Shown piece after piece: positions 23,928 through 35,459 of a DNA stretch of 64,000 nucleotides (within the stretch, counting starts at the first letter, position 1; each line of letters begins with the position of its first letter). A program made the translations under genes and the position numbers. Below the pieces are notes generated by a model. The model was given only the letters and a program-made list of their open reading frames with translations. It did not search any database and was not told the origin of the DNA. The DNA is taken from positions 20,584,509-20,648,508 of the forward strand of contig JBBMOA010000002.1 in NCBI GenBank assembly GCA_037954235.1. Direction: 5' to 3'. Source of the stretch: Aulostomus chinensis (lineage: Eukaryota; Chordata; Actinopteri; Syngnathiformes; Aulostomidae).

Positions 23928-23928
23928 T
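23191..23928. repeat. Two-phase TA/CA minisatellite, about 0.74 kb
   Basis: Nineteen copies of the palindromic core ACATATGT start at 23218, 23266, 23308, 23352, 23394, 23436, 23478, 23522, 23562, 23602, 23642, 23668, 23700, 23728, 23760, 23792, 23822, 23852 and 23884. The first eleven are spaced 40-48 bases apart and the rest 26-32 bases apart, so two repeat classes adjoin at about 23642. The spacers are runs of TA and CACACATACACA. All frames of 66-283 codons here (Tyr-Ile or Cys-Val-Tyr-Ile) are translations of the repeat. Confidence 0.97.
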
Positions 23929-24589
23929 GTTCAATAACATGGACACATGTCAAAAAGATGCTATATGAGATGAAAAAGAGTTCATTTCTGAATACAATTT
24001 TTTTCTGCATATCAACTCTGAAAAAAGCATATTAGTAATTAATAAACTGAAACTGAACTCTAGTGATACGGAAATAATAACAGACCATGTCTGGGATTAT
24101 TCTTCTCATTATTCAACAAAAGAAATAAATCTGATCCTGGCCATAATCAGGGATGCTGGCTTAAGCTAAGTAAAGAAAAAAGATCTTTAAATGATGTTTC
24201 TGTGGAAGACTGAGGTCACTTAGCGTTCTTATTGAAACCATCTTGGAAATATCAGCAAAGAGCCTCTTTTCATAAAATCTGTTCTCAAGCAACAACAAAA
24301 AAGCCAAAACATGTTTAGATTCACATGGTGTTTACTCTTCATCGCACCATATGTTTTTTTATATATGCATATTTAACCAACTTTATACAAAGGCAACCGC
24401 TAACAGAGACAGAGGACGTTCTTGTCTTCCAATGCAAATCAGTGGAAAACTAACTCTAATGAATGTGGAGGATACTTAATACAATATATTAAATCAAAGA
24501 AAGAGTCTGTAATAAGTGTAATTCAGTGTTAAAAGCCCTGCACTTCCGAAAGAACAAAATTAACACTCTGTGACATGGACTCATAGAGA
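23929..24589. other. Non-coding stretch, no gene seen
   Basis: AT-rich unique DNA. No mobile element recognised. Confidence 0.5.
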
Positions 24590-24850
24590 GAAGTGTTGAC
24601 ATTAACTCTGACGGTGTTAATTAATTCACCAGACTAGGAAAGAGTTATTTTCAATAATTTTATGCACACATGCATTCCCATATCCTCTTATCACGGTAGG
24701 AACTGTAATTTCCAACAGAATTTAACGCTGCCTTCTTATCAGCAGCGGTAATTTAAAGTGATGTAATTCTAATGTGATAAATTTTTCATGTGGAAATCCA
24801 ATACACCATCACACTCCGCCCCCTTCTCCATATCTTCCCTGTTACATAAG
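24590..24850. promoter_or_regulatory. Candidate enhancer with GATA-site cluster
   Basis: Three GATA-type sites fall within 93 bases: TTATCA 24688-24693, CTTATCA 24735-24741 and TGATAA 24775-24780. TTAATTAATTCACC lies near 24619. The block is repeat-free. GATA-factor binding is a plausible inference, not shown. Confidence 0.3.
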
Positions 24851-24976
24851 AATGGGTTGGTAATTTGTAGTTATTGTTGATTTGTTTAAATCTTTATTAA
24901 AACAAGGATGAAATATCAGAAATCTGCAAGAAGCAAGAAGGAGTAGGAGTTGTTCTAACGTGACTCCTGTGAGGTT

Positions 24977-24980
<4 letters not shown>

Positions 24981-25015
<35 letters not shown>
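24981..25015 (+). repeat. (GT)17 microsatellite
   Basis: Perfect GT run of about 35 bases. Confidence 0.96.
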
Positions 25016-25016
<1 letters not shown>

Positions 25017-26844
25017 ATGTATTCATGCTCATATTGTTTCTATTTGAAACATTTTATTATTTTCTGGTCACATGAATGCACAAACCTCTGGCAGCAATTC
25101 CTGAAATATTTCACAAATGACTTTCATATATCCTAATGAGTTACTGGCTTTGTGTCGAAATAAAATCACATTTGAATGTAGCTGTTGTTGCACAAGGCCA
25201 GAACACTGAGCAGGAAAGACACACTTTGTTTGAACAGGTCATGGAGGAACGATTCTTTTGTTGGAAGTTATTCTGCAAATATGATGACTGTGTTTCTCTC
25301 CCCCACGTGAATTCACTGAAACTGTTAAAAATATGTATTCCAGCCGTAACCGTTAATCCACATGCTGGTTTATAATTTGTAACCTGAAAAAAAAAATAAT
25401 CTAATGGTTTGTTAAGAAAAAAAAAAGAAAATGTCAAAGGTTATCTTCTCTGTCATGTTCATCCTGTAAATGTTGGGAGGTTGATGAGACTCTTCTCAGT
25501 AGATAATGAAAGACCAAAGTCATGTTAATCATCACATGGGACGCCAAGCAAAAGCAGAATACATGCCAACAGTCGCAGTCTGAATATGGACATTAGGGAG
25601 GCAGGTGACCCTCGTGTTTCAACTTAATCATTTGACGTGTGAACGTGAGCTTGTGGGCCGGGTGTTGGGAGGACTTCCAAGTCTGTTCAACCTTTTCTTC
25701 ATCTCGGTTGTGCTTTGATTTGAGCATTGCAAGAACAAGACGAAGAAAAGACAGGTCTGTTGCCAAGAAATACTGAGCGAACACACTGACTGAATGTTTA
25801 ATACCACAGAGGATGAGGTGGTTCAGCAGCCATAGGAAGAAAGAAATACTGTAGAAATGCACTCCACTCCCAAACAACGGGAAATACAATAGAAATATTT
25901 TGAATGTGTTTTGAATGTTCCTGCATTGCTTTAGTCACACTTCTTCTTTCTTCTAAGACATAAGACAACGGAGAGAAATTTCCACCAATACATCACTCAA
26001 ACTAAATATATGCAGAACTTGAAGTCCACTAATCAACTACGTTACAAATAAAAAGACTGCGTACTTTTCGCACACTCCGGATCTCTCAGGATATTTCTGT
26101 TTCTCTCGTGTGACATTTTGTTATATTTTTGTTGCACTTGACAAACCAATCATGCACAAAACTCTAATCTCACGGAAAATATGTGACCGAGACCTCTCAA
26201 CACAGCACTGGGTGATGGCAGCAAGTGTTAAAATCATGTGGCTGCACCATGGAAACAGTACCGATGGAAATCAATTAGGAGCGTTTCTTGAAGTGGGTAC
26301 AGAAATGCAGTGGTGCACGTGACGGATGGTGGCTGTCTGCATTGGTAGGCTGGTTGAGGTGGTGATGGCAACAAACATCTTTCCACAGAGAGACAGACGT
26401 TTGAGTACCCTTCTACTCTGGATCCCAACGTTCAGCTAACAAGACCTTAACTGTGCCCAACACATCATAAATCATTATTCTCCCATCAGTGAACTTCATT
26501 TCATGAAGCTGTTGCCAGTGAATAACAATAAAATAAATGTTTTCTAAATGAAATAATCCAAATTAACACCCGCCTACGTTGTAGAAGCAGGGATGATTTT
26601 CTGTTGGAACTGTGTCTGTGGTGCATGTCATCCCACTTCTCCCACGTGATGTGGGATTAAGATGTTGTGGTCATTTTCAAGGTCATTTTGCGTATTTCTA
26701 CAGGATGGGTTTGCTCCGGTGGCCACACAGACCCGCAGCGGATTATCTCCATATATCTAAATCACACCTGACTCTGATCTCAGTGTCAATATTTGTATCA
26801 ACCAGCCTCTAAACTCTAATATGTGGCCTTGCTGTGTTATTTGT
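25016..26844. other. Non-coding stretch, no gene seen
   Basis: Unique sequence. A 98-codon minus-strand frame at 25593-25889 is hydrophobic at its start but matches nothing I recognise and lacks support as a gene. Confidence 0.5.
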
Positions 26845-27200
26845 CAGTCAGAGGAGCACCATCTGCTGATGTGGGAGTTAAAGCGTGACATCCTCCGTGC
26901 TGTCTTGTCCTTTTAAGAGATCAGGGCTGGCATCTCTCTCCACAGACCAGGCTCAGGTCTATCATGCCGTCTGTGCAATAGAGACTGACTCCATCCCCAC
27001 AGGAACACTATGACCCTCTCATCTAAATTTTGCATGAATTACATGTGCTGAGTTTCCTGTACTGAGTGAACCAAGGCTGATAAAGACAGATGTTCATCTT
27101 CTGCACAGGGACCTGTTAAATTCAGCTCCCCCAGATGGCCGCAGTCTTTATCCACTGTATATGTCAGTGATACAGCTCCTGCAGCTGGCCGTATAGTGAC
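26845..27200. promoter_or_regulatory. Candidate regulatory block
   Basis: Repeat-free and GC-balanced. TGATAA (27078-27083) and CAGATG (27087-27092) place a GATA site next to an E-box, though with a spacing shorter than the classic composite. A CCATCTGCTG sequence near 26860 resembles part of a reverse CTCF site. Confidence 0.25.
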
Positions 27201-28139
27201 TCAGGTGAGAATACCCAGGCTGCTATGTTACAGCGGATAACATTATGGTTTGGACTTTGGAAGCTTTTCAGCACTCAGGGTACTGGAGGTTGATGTAAAA
27301 TGTAGTCATGTTTTACTTCCCCTCAGATTCTCACCTCAAAGTGACAAAATATGTTTATCCATTCATGTACTCCTACATCTAAAACAAAGGAGTCTCTGTA
27401 AGAGTGTATTTCTGTGTCACTTGATTATCTCAACAACCATTCATCCAATCGACGTCAAACTCCTCCAGCGCTGTGATTGCGTCTCGAGAAAGTGAGAGTG
27501 AAGTGGTTTGGGTGGGTGCACAGTTCTCAGTTTTTTGGCCACCAAAAGTTTTTTTATTTTTGGGGTTTGTTTTTTTTTCTGATAGGTTCTCAACCTGGTG
27601 TGCCTGTTGATAAAGAGGCAGGGTCTGAAGCAGTAACAAGTCCAAAAGACAGAGGAGACTTTGGCTAAAGCTAAAGCTTTGATCAAGAGTCAGGTTAAAG
27701 CACTCAAATCATTTTGGGGGGGGGGGGGGGGGATTTTGGAAACAACAGGGGTTGGGTTGAATTTCCTACTGTGTAAAGTTTAGCGACCTCTGTTCCAGGT
27801 TACTTTACCATGTTTAAGATTAATAAAAGGGGACGTGGTCATTGATTCAAAAAACAACAACAACAATACCATCACTACTGAACATTGATTTGTGCAGTGC
27901 TTTGGTTTGTTAATATTAAGACCACTAGTGCCTCTGTGACTTGAACGCAAACATGTGATCTGCGAAAATATTAAGTAAATATATGTCAACAACAACAACA
28001 AAAAAGACACTGAAAACCCTAAATATTGCAGTGTGATTGGGAGTTTGGAATGACCTCAATTTGAAGCCATCTCTCAGGCAGTGATCGAGTGCTCTTTCAT
28101 TGATGTGTACACTATCTGCCAGGCTCAAATCAGGTTGAG
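27201..28139. other. Non-coding stretch, no gene seen
   Basis: Includes a 17-base G run at 27716-27732 and T-rich tracts near 27549-27575. No gene recognised. Confidence 0.5.
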
Positions 28140-28400
28140 AGCCAACAATTATCAGCTACTATTCGTCTTCTGGAAATGGTGAAAGAGCGTTTTATAAAAG
28201 CTGTCATGGAGATATGAACAAAGATGATCAGAATGCATTAGATTTATTGCCTGGAAGCAAGCTCCATATTATTAAGTTTAATCCCCCTGATCTATATCAG
28301 TAATTGTGGTGCATTACTTCTAATTATGGCAGCAGCACTGATAATCCTGTTAATACCAATCAGATAGACAGTGGAATGAGAGTCGGGGAGGGCAAGAGGG
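28140..28400. promoter_or_regulatory. Candidate enhancer/CNE, homeodomain-site cluster
   Basis: Dense TAAT/ATTA cores from 28261 to 28360 include TTTAATCCCC, AGTAATTGTGG, CATTACTTCTAATTATGG and ATAATCCTGTTAATACC. TAATCC is the bicoid/OTX-type core. The block is free of simple repeats and ends at a G run near 28411. It is one of the denser ATTA clusters in the window. Confidence 0.38.
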
Positions 28401-28491
28401 AGGAGGACGATGGGGGGGGGGTTGCAATCCGGAGTTTGACCAGTGAAAGACCACACTTACAGAGGGGAAACGCATGATGTAACAAATCATT

Positions 28492-28503
28492 CAAATGCAG
28501 ATT
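28492..28503. repeat. Target-site duplication, left copy
   Basis: CAAATGCAGATT here is identical to 28886-28897 on the other side of the SINE. Eleven bases are unambiguous; the twelfth (C) may belong to the element. Confidence 0.9.
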
Positions 28504-28886
28504 CCATCCATCCATCCATCCATTGTCTTCTGCTTGTTCCTATTAAGGGTCACAGGGGGGCTGGAGCCTATCCCAGCGTCTATGGGCGAGAGGCGGGGTT
28601 CACCCTGGACAGGTCACCAGTCCATCACGGGACCAACACATAGAGACAGACAACCATTCACACTCACAGTCACACCTACGGTCAATTTAGAGTATCAATC
28701 AGCCTCGTCCCCTCTTGATGTCTTTGGACTGTGGGAGGAAGCTGGAGTACCAGAGAGAACCCACACAGGAACAGGGAGAACATGCAGACTCCACACAGAA
28801 AGATCCTGTGCTGGAGCCGGGACTGAAACCCGGAACCTTCTTGCTGTGAGGCGACAGTGCTGACCACTGCACCACCGAGCAGCCCC
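28504..28886 (-). mobile_element. V-SINE-type retroposon, copy 1
   Basis: Read on the minus strand, the element starts with a tRNA-like head: box A TGGTGCAGTGG at 28874-28864 matches the pol III consensus, and box B GGTTTCAGTCC at 28830-28820 is slightly decayed. A central segment follows (28797-28717) of the kind conserved in V-SINEs such as zebrafish DANA (GTGGAGTCTGCATGTTCTCC ... CACAGTCCAAAGACAT), then a tail region and a terminal (ATGG)5 run (28523-28504). The element is non-autonomous, encodes no protein and is flanked by a perfect 11-12-base target duplication, so it is essentially full length. The 122-codon plus-strand frame through it is an artefact. Confidence 0.88.
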
Positions 28887-28897
28887 AAATGCAGATT
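28886..28897. repeat. Target-site duplication, right copy
   Basis: Identical to 28492-28503 and directly abutting the tRNA-like head. It fixes the insertion boundaries. Confidence 0.9.
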
Positions 28898-30523
28898 AAT
28901 GGCTGTAAAATTTACTACAGATATTCAAGATCTCTTGCTTGAAGACAAATGGATGATGTTCTGATTCTACCTGCAGCACCATCAGTGAGGCGTGACCTCC
29001 ACTGAATGGATCAGCACACATTTGTGAACATACTTTCAACAAAAGGCGATGTACTCTAAAAGCATTGGGATCCCAAAATTGAAAGAGAAATACTCCCTTT
29101 TTGGATATTTTGCTGTAAAATTTACAAGTCCTCCAAATTAAATGACAGAATGAAAGTTGTTCATACCACAAAGACATGGTTAGATAAAAGCATATAAAAT
29201 ATTTTGTTAAAAACTACAATTTGTTTGGAAAAACATCCCAGTTTGTATTAAAATTGCAAATTTGTTAACTTAAAGGGACTTTTAATTACATTTAAAACAA
29301 GAACTAAAAGTGCCCTTCTCTGCAAGGGTCCATGAAATGTTTCCTGAGCAATTAATGAAAACGTCAAGAGACAGGCGTCACTACCTGTTTGATACTCTAT
29401 GAAAGTCAGCATATCTCAGATACCAGTTTGATTGACATATCCATGTTTGATCGATTATTATTTTTACCTTACCATTATTTGAATTATTAGCTAAAACAGG
29501 CGTTAGATTGACAAATGTCAGGAAAATGTTTGGTAAACACCAGAGAAGCGGTCAAATCAGCTGATCAGAATCAGATAAGAGACTTCAGATGCAGTTATTG
29601 GTTGCCATGGTGATGATAGATCCTAACTAAGGATTCAGCTGCGAGACACCACTTGAATTCTGGATTGCTGCTCGAAGACAAACAAAATTAATGACATTTA
29701 TCTTCTTTTTTTTTTTAAACTTGAAATGAATCTGATTTGGCATTTTTACTGTGTGTTTTCTCTGGGTAGCTTAGTTTGGCCAGGATGGTGTAAAATAATA
29801 ACAGAAAATGTCCGTCCCCGGTCCAACAACAGAAGTCTCCCCTCACCCTCTGACTGGTGTTTTCACACTTCCAATCTATTCGCTCTCCTTCGTACCCACC
29901 CTCATCTCTCCCTGCCCAGCAGGGAGATGCTGCAAAAAAATATGATTTTAAACATGAGGCAGGATGGCATCTGATGGGAAGGTGCTGATAAAAGGGCAAC
30001 ACAGAAGCTGGATGAAAGGCAAAGAAAATAGATGCAGACCAGCAGTGGAGGCAAATCCCTCCCGTCTCCATCAAAATGAATCAGGAGGGGACCGAACAAA
30101 ATGGCCTCCCATTCAAGTAGCCCTGCCAAACAGAATCATGTTAAAACTGGAAATGTCTAGCGTTGTGTCAATAAGGTTTCTTAAGTTTAAAAGCAGCTGT
30201 CCAGAAGAAGACGAAGATGAGAGAAAAAGATGAAGAGAGGAAGTGTCTCATGAAAAAGTTAACTTTCTCTTATTTTCGCTATGTTTGCCTGAGGAACGAT
30301 GTTAGTGGAGGAGCGAAGAAAACTCAGGCAATGCTTGAGCTCCTTCTTCCTGCTTATTACAGTGCTGCCCCAGCTCTCTGTCCTCAAGCCTTTCTGCGCC
30401 TCACTATTTTAACTACACCTGTCATTTGCGGTCCAGTCATTTTACCTCTCTGCACGGCTTTCTTTCCCCGCTTGCAGGGACTGTTAACTGGGCCTGTCTG
30501 TCATGCTGGCTGCGGCTGGATCT
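28898..30523. other. Non-coding stretch, no gene seen
   Basis: Unique AT-rich DNA. Frames of up to 119 codons between 29700 and 30560 have no recognised domain. Confidence 0.5.
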
Positions 30524-30545
30524 GGGGCTGGGGCTGGGGTGGGGG
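30524..30545 (+). other. G-quadruplex motif with very short loops
   Basis: G runs of 4, 4, 4 and 5 bases are separated by loops of 2, 2 and 1 bases. Short loops and four-G runs predict a very stable quadruplex. Further G runs follow to about 30615. Confidence 0.6.
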
Positions 30546-31639
30546 CAGATTTAGGCTCGGGTGAGCGGCGAGAGTGGGGCAGGTGGGGATGGGAGTGATT
30601 TTGGAGGGGAGGGCTGTAATGAGCTTGCGGCAATGCAGGGCTGTAGGAACGCCACATGGTTCTTCCCTCCACTGTGAGGCATCCATCTTAACAGCTGCAG
30701 TGATGGAGGAAGAAGAGGGAAGGAGGGGGGAGGAAAAAAAAAAACCTCTGACACAAAACAGATGTGGTGGATTCCATATTTTCTCTCCACCTTGTCTGCC
30801 TTTAAATCTTTAAGTCTATTTCACTCTCACTCACTTTCTTGACATTTCAGGCTTCTTCTCGTGTTTCATGTAAAATACTTTAGGTGGTATATTAATATTT
30901 CAAGCTGACTTTCTGAGCATGAGTGAGATGCATTTTACCTATATGTAATCTCAGTAAGGGGAGAAATAACTGGCCTATATAATCCCTGTTTTATATAAAA
31001 AACACATCAAATAAGACGATCCAAAACGTATTTTCAAATGCGATCACCTGCGCCAGCCAACAAGTATTTTGGAGCAGTCGCATTCAATTCAGCATCACTT
31101 CTCATTTATAGTTGACAGTCAGCTTTTACATGGGTACTTTTAATTACTTGGAACTTTAAGATCATCCAAGAAGAACTGACACGGATGCGAGAAACAAAAC
31201 GGCTTAGCAAAAATTCCGAAAGATAAAGACAACACAGTCAAATACTGGATGTGGTTTTGTATCTATGTCGACACGACAAGCTGCAGCACTGTGTGCACTC
31301 AGACTGTATTATTTTCCTATATGAATTACGTAATATCACAAATCATTTGAACTTGAGGAGGGAACAAAGTTGGCATTCTCAGTGAAGCACATACAAACAT
31401 TGATACAGTAAATATATACTGTAAAAAAATAACACTATAAAAAGAACTGAGTGAAAGAAAAGAGCCGCCCACTACACTTACAGAGCTTAGCAGAGAAATG
31501 AAGGAGAGAGTAAGAGAGAGAAAGACACTCGTTAGCTCTGAACCTTCCCTAAAGTGTAGACAAACAAGAGCCAAGTGGTGGCACATCTGTTTCTTCACTG
31601 CCAGTACCTTAGTGGTGGTGTTGCTCAATTATTTCATTA
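30546..31639. other. Non-coding stretch, no gene seen
   Basis: A purine-rich patch at 30700-30745, then unique AT-rich DNA. No gene recognised. Confidence 0.5.
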
Positions 31640-31925
31640 AGTGTAAATCCTGTGAGTGCCATTCCACCCCCAGCCTGGTCCAGTCCTGCCACTCCACCCT
31701 CAGCAGGTTAAATTATAATTTAATTACCAAACCTTAGCTGCATAAGCTGCTGGGGAGCATTGGCCCCCCAGAATAATTTGAAAAGATGGTGTCTCCCCTC
31801 ATTTTTTTGCTCCTGATCTGCCAGACCTGAGACCCCTGGAGGCCCACTTCAATATCCCACCTAATTATCTCTGTTAAATCAGCCACCTATTACACAGAAA
31901 TATCAGTAATTAAATTGGAAGGAAG
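31640..31925. promoter_or_regulatory. Strong candidate enhancer/CNE block
   Basis: The 16-base perfect palindrome TTAAATTATAATTTAA lies at 31708-31723, followed by TAATTACC. A GC-balanced segment and further ATTA cores (CACCTAATTATC and CAGTAATTAAATTGG) continue to 31918. No simple repeat interrupts about 280 bases. Regulatory function is inference. Confidence 0.4.
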
Positions 31926-33009
31926 TAGGAAAAAAAAAAGCGTACTGTTTGAGAATTCTTCTTTTTTTCTTGAAGACCTGGGTAGAGCGTCATGTGTGCC
32001 CCAAGGAAATGTTCCTGCAAGCTATTTCTAGCCAGGTTTTACTGCAGCGTTACTTTTTTAAAGGTCCTCAAACCACTCAATAACTTGTGATACCAGAGCT
32101 TTTTCCCAGTGAGTTAGATCACACGCAACAGTACAGGATATTTTCCTCTTTGTGCTTGCGCACGTAATTATCTGTAATTAATATGTCACAAATATCCCAC
32201 TCTGGAATTTACACATTAACAATTTGCAGGTTTATCCTATTCAAAGACAATTCTATTTAATCAGAAAACTAACATGTAATTAATGTACTGCACAAAAGCA
32301 ATAACAGCCAGAAGAAAAAACTTCTAGAGTATTTCTTTCTGTTTCCTGTGGGATTCTGTCATTTAGGATATCGCACACTTCTTCTGTCCAGGTTGTAAAA
32401 AATTGTCGGATTTCATTCAAACTGACGCACTTCTCGATCAATTATAACGCTGGCTCGGCAAGTGGGAACCTGCGTTCTACCATAGATCTTGAAAGTGATC
32501 TGCTTTTACGATATCATTTGGTCACATTTTCACAGCCAGTGAAGTGAACTCAAGATCGCCATGCAGCACTGAACTACACCGCAGTTTACACTTGAAACAG
32601 CAGCACAAACATAAGCAGTGTCCTCGCCCTGGAATCAGAGAGAAACACAGAATCTGCATGTACAGTTAAGTGACACAGAAATAAATTCTCTGTGAATCTG
32701 CAGCAGTGACATTATGTCAAACTCTTAGATACTGGAAAAAAAAACAAACCTGTAAATCAGCTTTGACAGTCATTGAGGAGGACAATGACAACTATGTTTT
32801 ATCGTGTTGCAAACACACGAGAAAAATCTTTTTATATGAGCTTCCTTTGTCTGCATTTATTTGAATGTAAATACGACTCGGCTGGTGCTGGTTTATTATA
32901 TCTTGTCAGATGATCTCTCACCAAGAATGAATCATTTATGAGGAGGTTTATTTTCAAAGAGAAACAAAACCATAAACTCCTTTGGCACATGTTGTAAAAA
33001 AAAAAATAA

Positions 33010-33013
<4 letters not shown>
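31926..33013. other. Non-coding stretch, no gene seen
   Basis: Unique AT-rich DNA. 32400-32470 is slightly richer in CpG and may be a small regulatory patch. Confidence 0.5.

Positions 33014-33051
<38 letters not shown>
33014..33051. repeat. (TA)19 microsatellite
   Basis: Perfect TA run after an A-rich tract. Confidence 0.96.
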
Positions 33052-33053
<2 letters not shown>

Positions 33054-35459
33054 TCTTTCCCAGAACAATTAATTAATTCAACACTACAAATGGAAATTTC
33101 ATCCAAAAGAAGCCATTATGTGAGACTGCAGGCAAATGTAACTCAAAATTTTGCAAAAACAGATAAAAGCCATTATGAAAATGTAGTAACACAGAATACA
33201 AAATATTTGAATAACAAAAATGAACACATCAATTTGGAAAATGTATGTAATTTTGTTGTTTTAATTTAATCTTATTTATCATTTTAGGACTGTCTCTTTT
33301 TGTTATTGCAAATACCGTTTATGACAGCGATAAAAAGCAGAACGTACTAATTTGTTATTCATACTGCGTTCATCACATAACTGCGGTTTAGTTTAACTCA
33401 ACCACGTCAGAGCATAAAGCTCAGTTAAAAACCCTCTCCACATGAAAGAGCCCCTTTAACACACTTTTTTTTCCTTGTAAGAAACAGATAAGTAAATACT
33501 GAGGAGATAATGAATAGACAGGGAAATGAGCATTACTACTCTGCACTGTTCAATCTTAGGGACAATTGCAGTATTTTAGGTAAAATTGCTGGCACCCACC
33601 GCACCCCCATCACACACAAATGCACACACCTCCAACACACACTCATCTCATCTTATAACACTCTAAGCAAACCCCTCTCTGTCCATGCAGACCCCCTACT
33701 CAGAGGGACCCTGCCAAGGCAAATTAGGGTGGGAAGAGGAGGTGGTGGTGGGAGGGGAGGGGGGCTTTTGTTTCGCAGCGCTCTGCAAAAAGAAAGGAAA
33801 AAAAAATCAAAATAATTTCTTTAACTGGAGCAATTTGACATGCTGTGATAACTGCGCTGTCAGAAACTTCTTTGACATCTCTGAAAGAGAAGATTTTCAA
33901 CCACAAAACCAAACTCATTAGGCTGTTTAATTATGGCCTGTTCATGTCTGTCTCTGTCTATTGCTCATGTCTGTCAAAATAACTGTGAAAACAAACTGTC
34001 CCCTCCACAAGAAGTCCATATTTCACCCATCTTTGCACAATATCTCATCTGCCTTTTACCTTTTCCCTTCCCTTTTGGACCTGGCTTCATTTTGTGCACA
34101 TAAAAACAATCTCTTTTCCCTCCCCTTTCCACTCAATCTATCATTCTCTCCTTTGTATTTCTGTCCAAACCAATAAGTTGGCTTGTTGTCTTGCTGTTAC
34201 CGCCAACCCTTTGTATAGATGACCCAGTTGTATTCTTAGGGAAGTGATGTTTGAGCGTAGTTCATTTCCTAGCTTGCCTTGTTTGCCAACAGTTACTTCT
34301 GGAACTGAGGGCAGCTGCCATTGGATGTACAATCACACAGAACACAAGCAATCGGTCTACATTTTAAAGGTAGGATCTTCTCAACATTATAGGTCTTGTG
34401 CCTCCTTTTGGAAAACACAAAAACAAAAGCAAAAAAAGGTACTTTATTCATGTCAACGAACTTTATGCATTTTATAAGATGAGATATGAGATAAATAACA
34501 GAAATTAAGAGTTTCTACAGTGTATCGCTGTCAATCATCACTGTGCTTGTGTGACTACTCCTCTTGGCAAAGGTGGAACTGACATGCCAGCCAGCCAACA
34601 AACATGGATACACACAACAATATTAATGTGCTTCCTCCTGGCAAAGAAAAAATTCGGTCCACATGTGCAAACTGAACTTTGGGTCGTGTATTTAAAGATC
34701 GCTGACACAAAAGGTCAAAATTAGTTTCGTGTGGAGGGTGGTTGGTCTGGGCAGCTGCACCCTCACACTTCTACAGTGTGTCACTACCACCGTGGTCGAC
34801 GGTTGATAATGTAACTTAACTTCAGGCTGAGCAAATACATTGAAATTGCAATATGGCCTAAAAGAGCAAAAGGTGCTGATATGGCAGCCTCACATTACAC
34901 AGACTTAAAAAAATATTTGCTTGGTGCAGATTCCTGCAAAATCACAGTATTATCATTGTAATATTTCAATGAAAATGTGACCAAAGACAAGAAGTCACAA
35001 GTCAATATGGCAGCTGGGCCTATTATGGCTTCACCTCTTGCTGTTCTATCCAAACAGAGCTCTACATCTCACTCTGCCCTGTTCAAACAGGGATGTACAT
35101 GAGCATTCTTATCTGACAGAGAATATGTTTTGTATCGTTTTCTCAATAACCTCTTCAGCATCACTTGCATTTTTGACTCACTCGATATCTAAATCAAATT
35201 GTTTCAGCCAAAGCATTTTTTACCCACCCTTTGAGATCAATGTATTTAACATTCTTCATCCCCATCTGCCAATATCAATGATGGAAGAATATCAATAATG
35301 ACAGCTACATTTGTATCTGTATCATTTCAGAAGTGGAATCTATTCCTCCCCTGCCCTCTACTCCCTCTTCACCCGCCAGCAGCTACACAGCTCATGTTCA
35401 GCCAGGCGCACAGGATATTAGCTTCTCTACCAGCAAATTTGCTTTTCACATCTATTTCT
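33052..35459. other. Non-coding stretch, no gene seen
   Basis: 2.4 kb of unique DNA. 33727-33765 is a G-rich patch producing a poly-Gly frame. No gene or repeat family recognised. Confidence 0.5.

Noticed and set aside
23191..23928. CRISPR-like array, because a conserved core recurs at regular spacing
   Set aside because: The intervals are low-complexity TA/CA runs rather than unique spacers, no cas genes are present, and the DNA is vertebrate in character.
23159..24035. Overlapping open frames of up to 283 codons on both strands rich in Tyr, Ile, Cys and Val
   Set aside because: They are direct translations of the TA/CA minisatellite. TA and CA repeats contain few stops in several frames, so length alone means nothing.
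25593..25889. Hydrophobic 98-codon minus-strand frame resembling a membrane protein fragment
   Set aside because: Hydrophobicity alone from T-rich codons is weak evidence. No receptor motif and no second exon were seen.
28495..28863. 122-codon plus-strand frame as a gene
   Set aside because: It lies antisense within the V-SINE, and a similar frame recurs in SINE copy 2 at 49569-49778.
28820..28874. tRNA gene suggested by pol III box A and box B
   Set aside because: The boxes belong to the tRNA-derived SINE head; no cloverleaf is preserved and the element continues into the V-domain.
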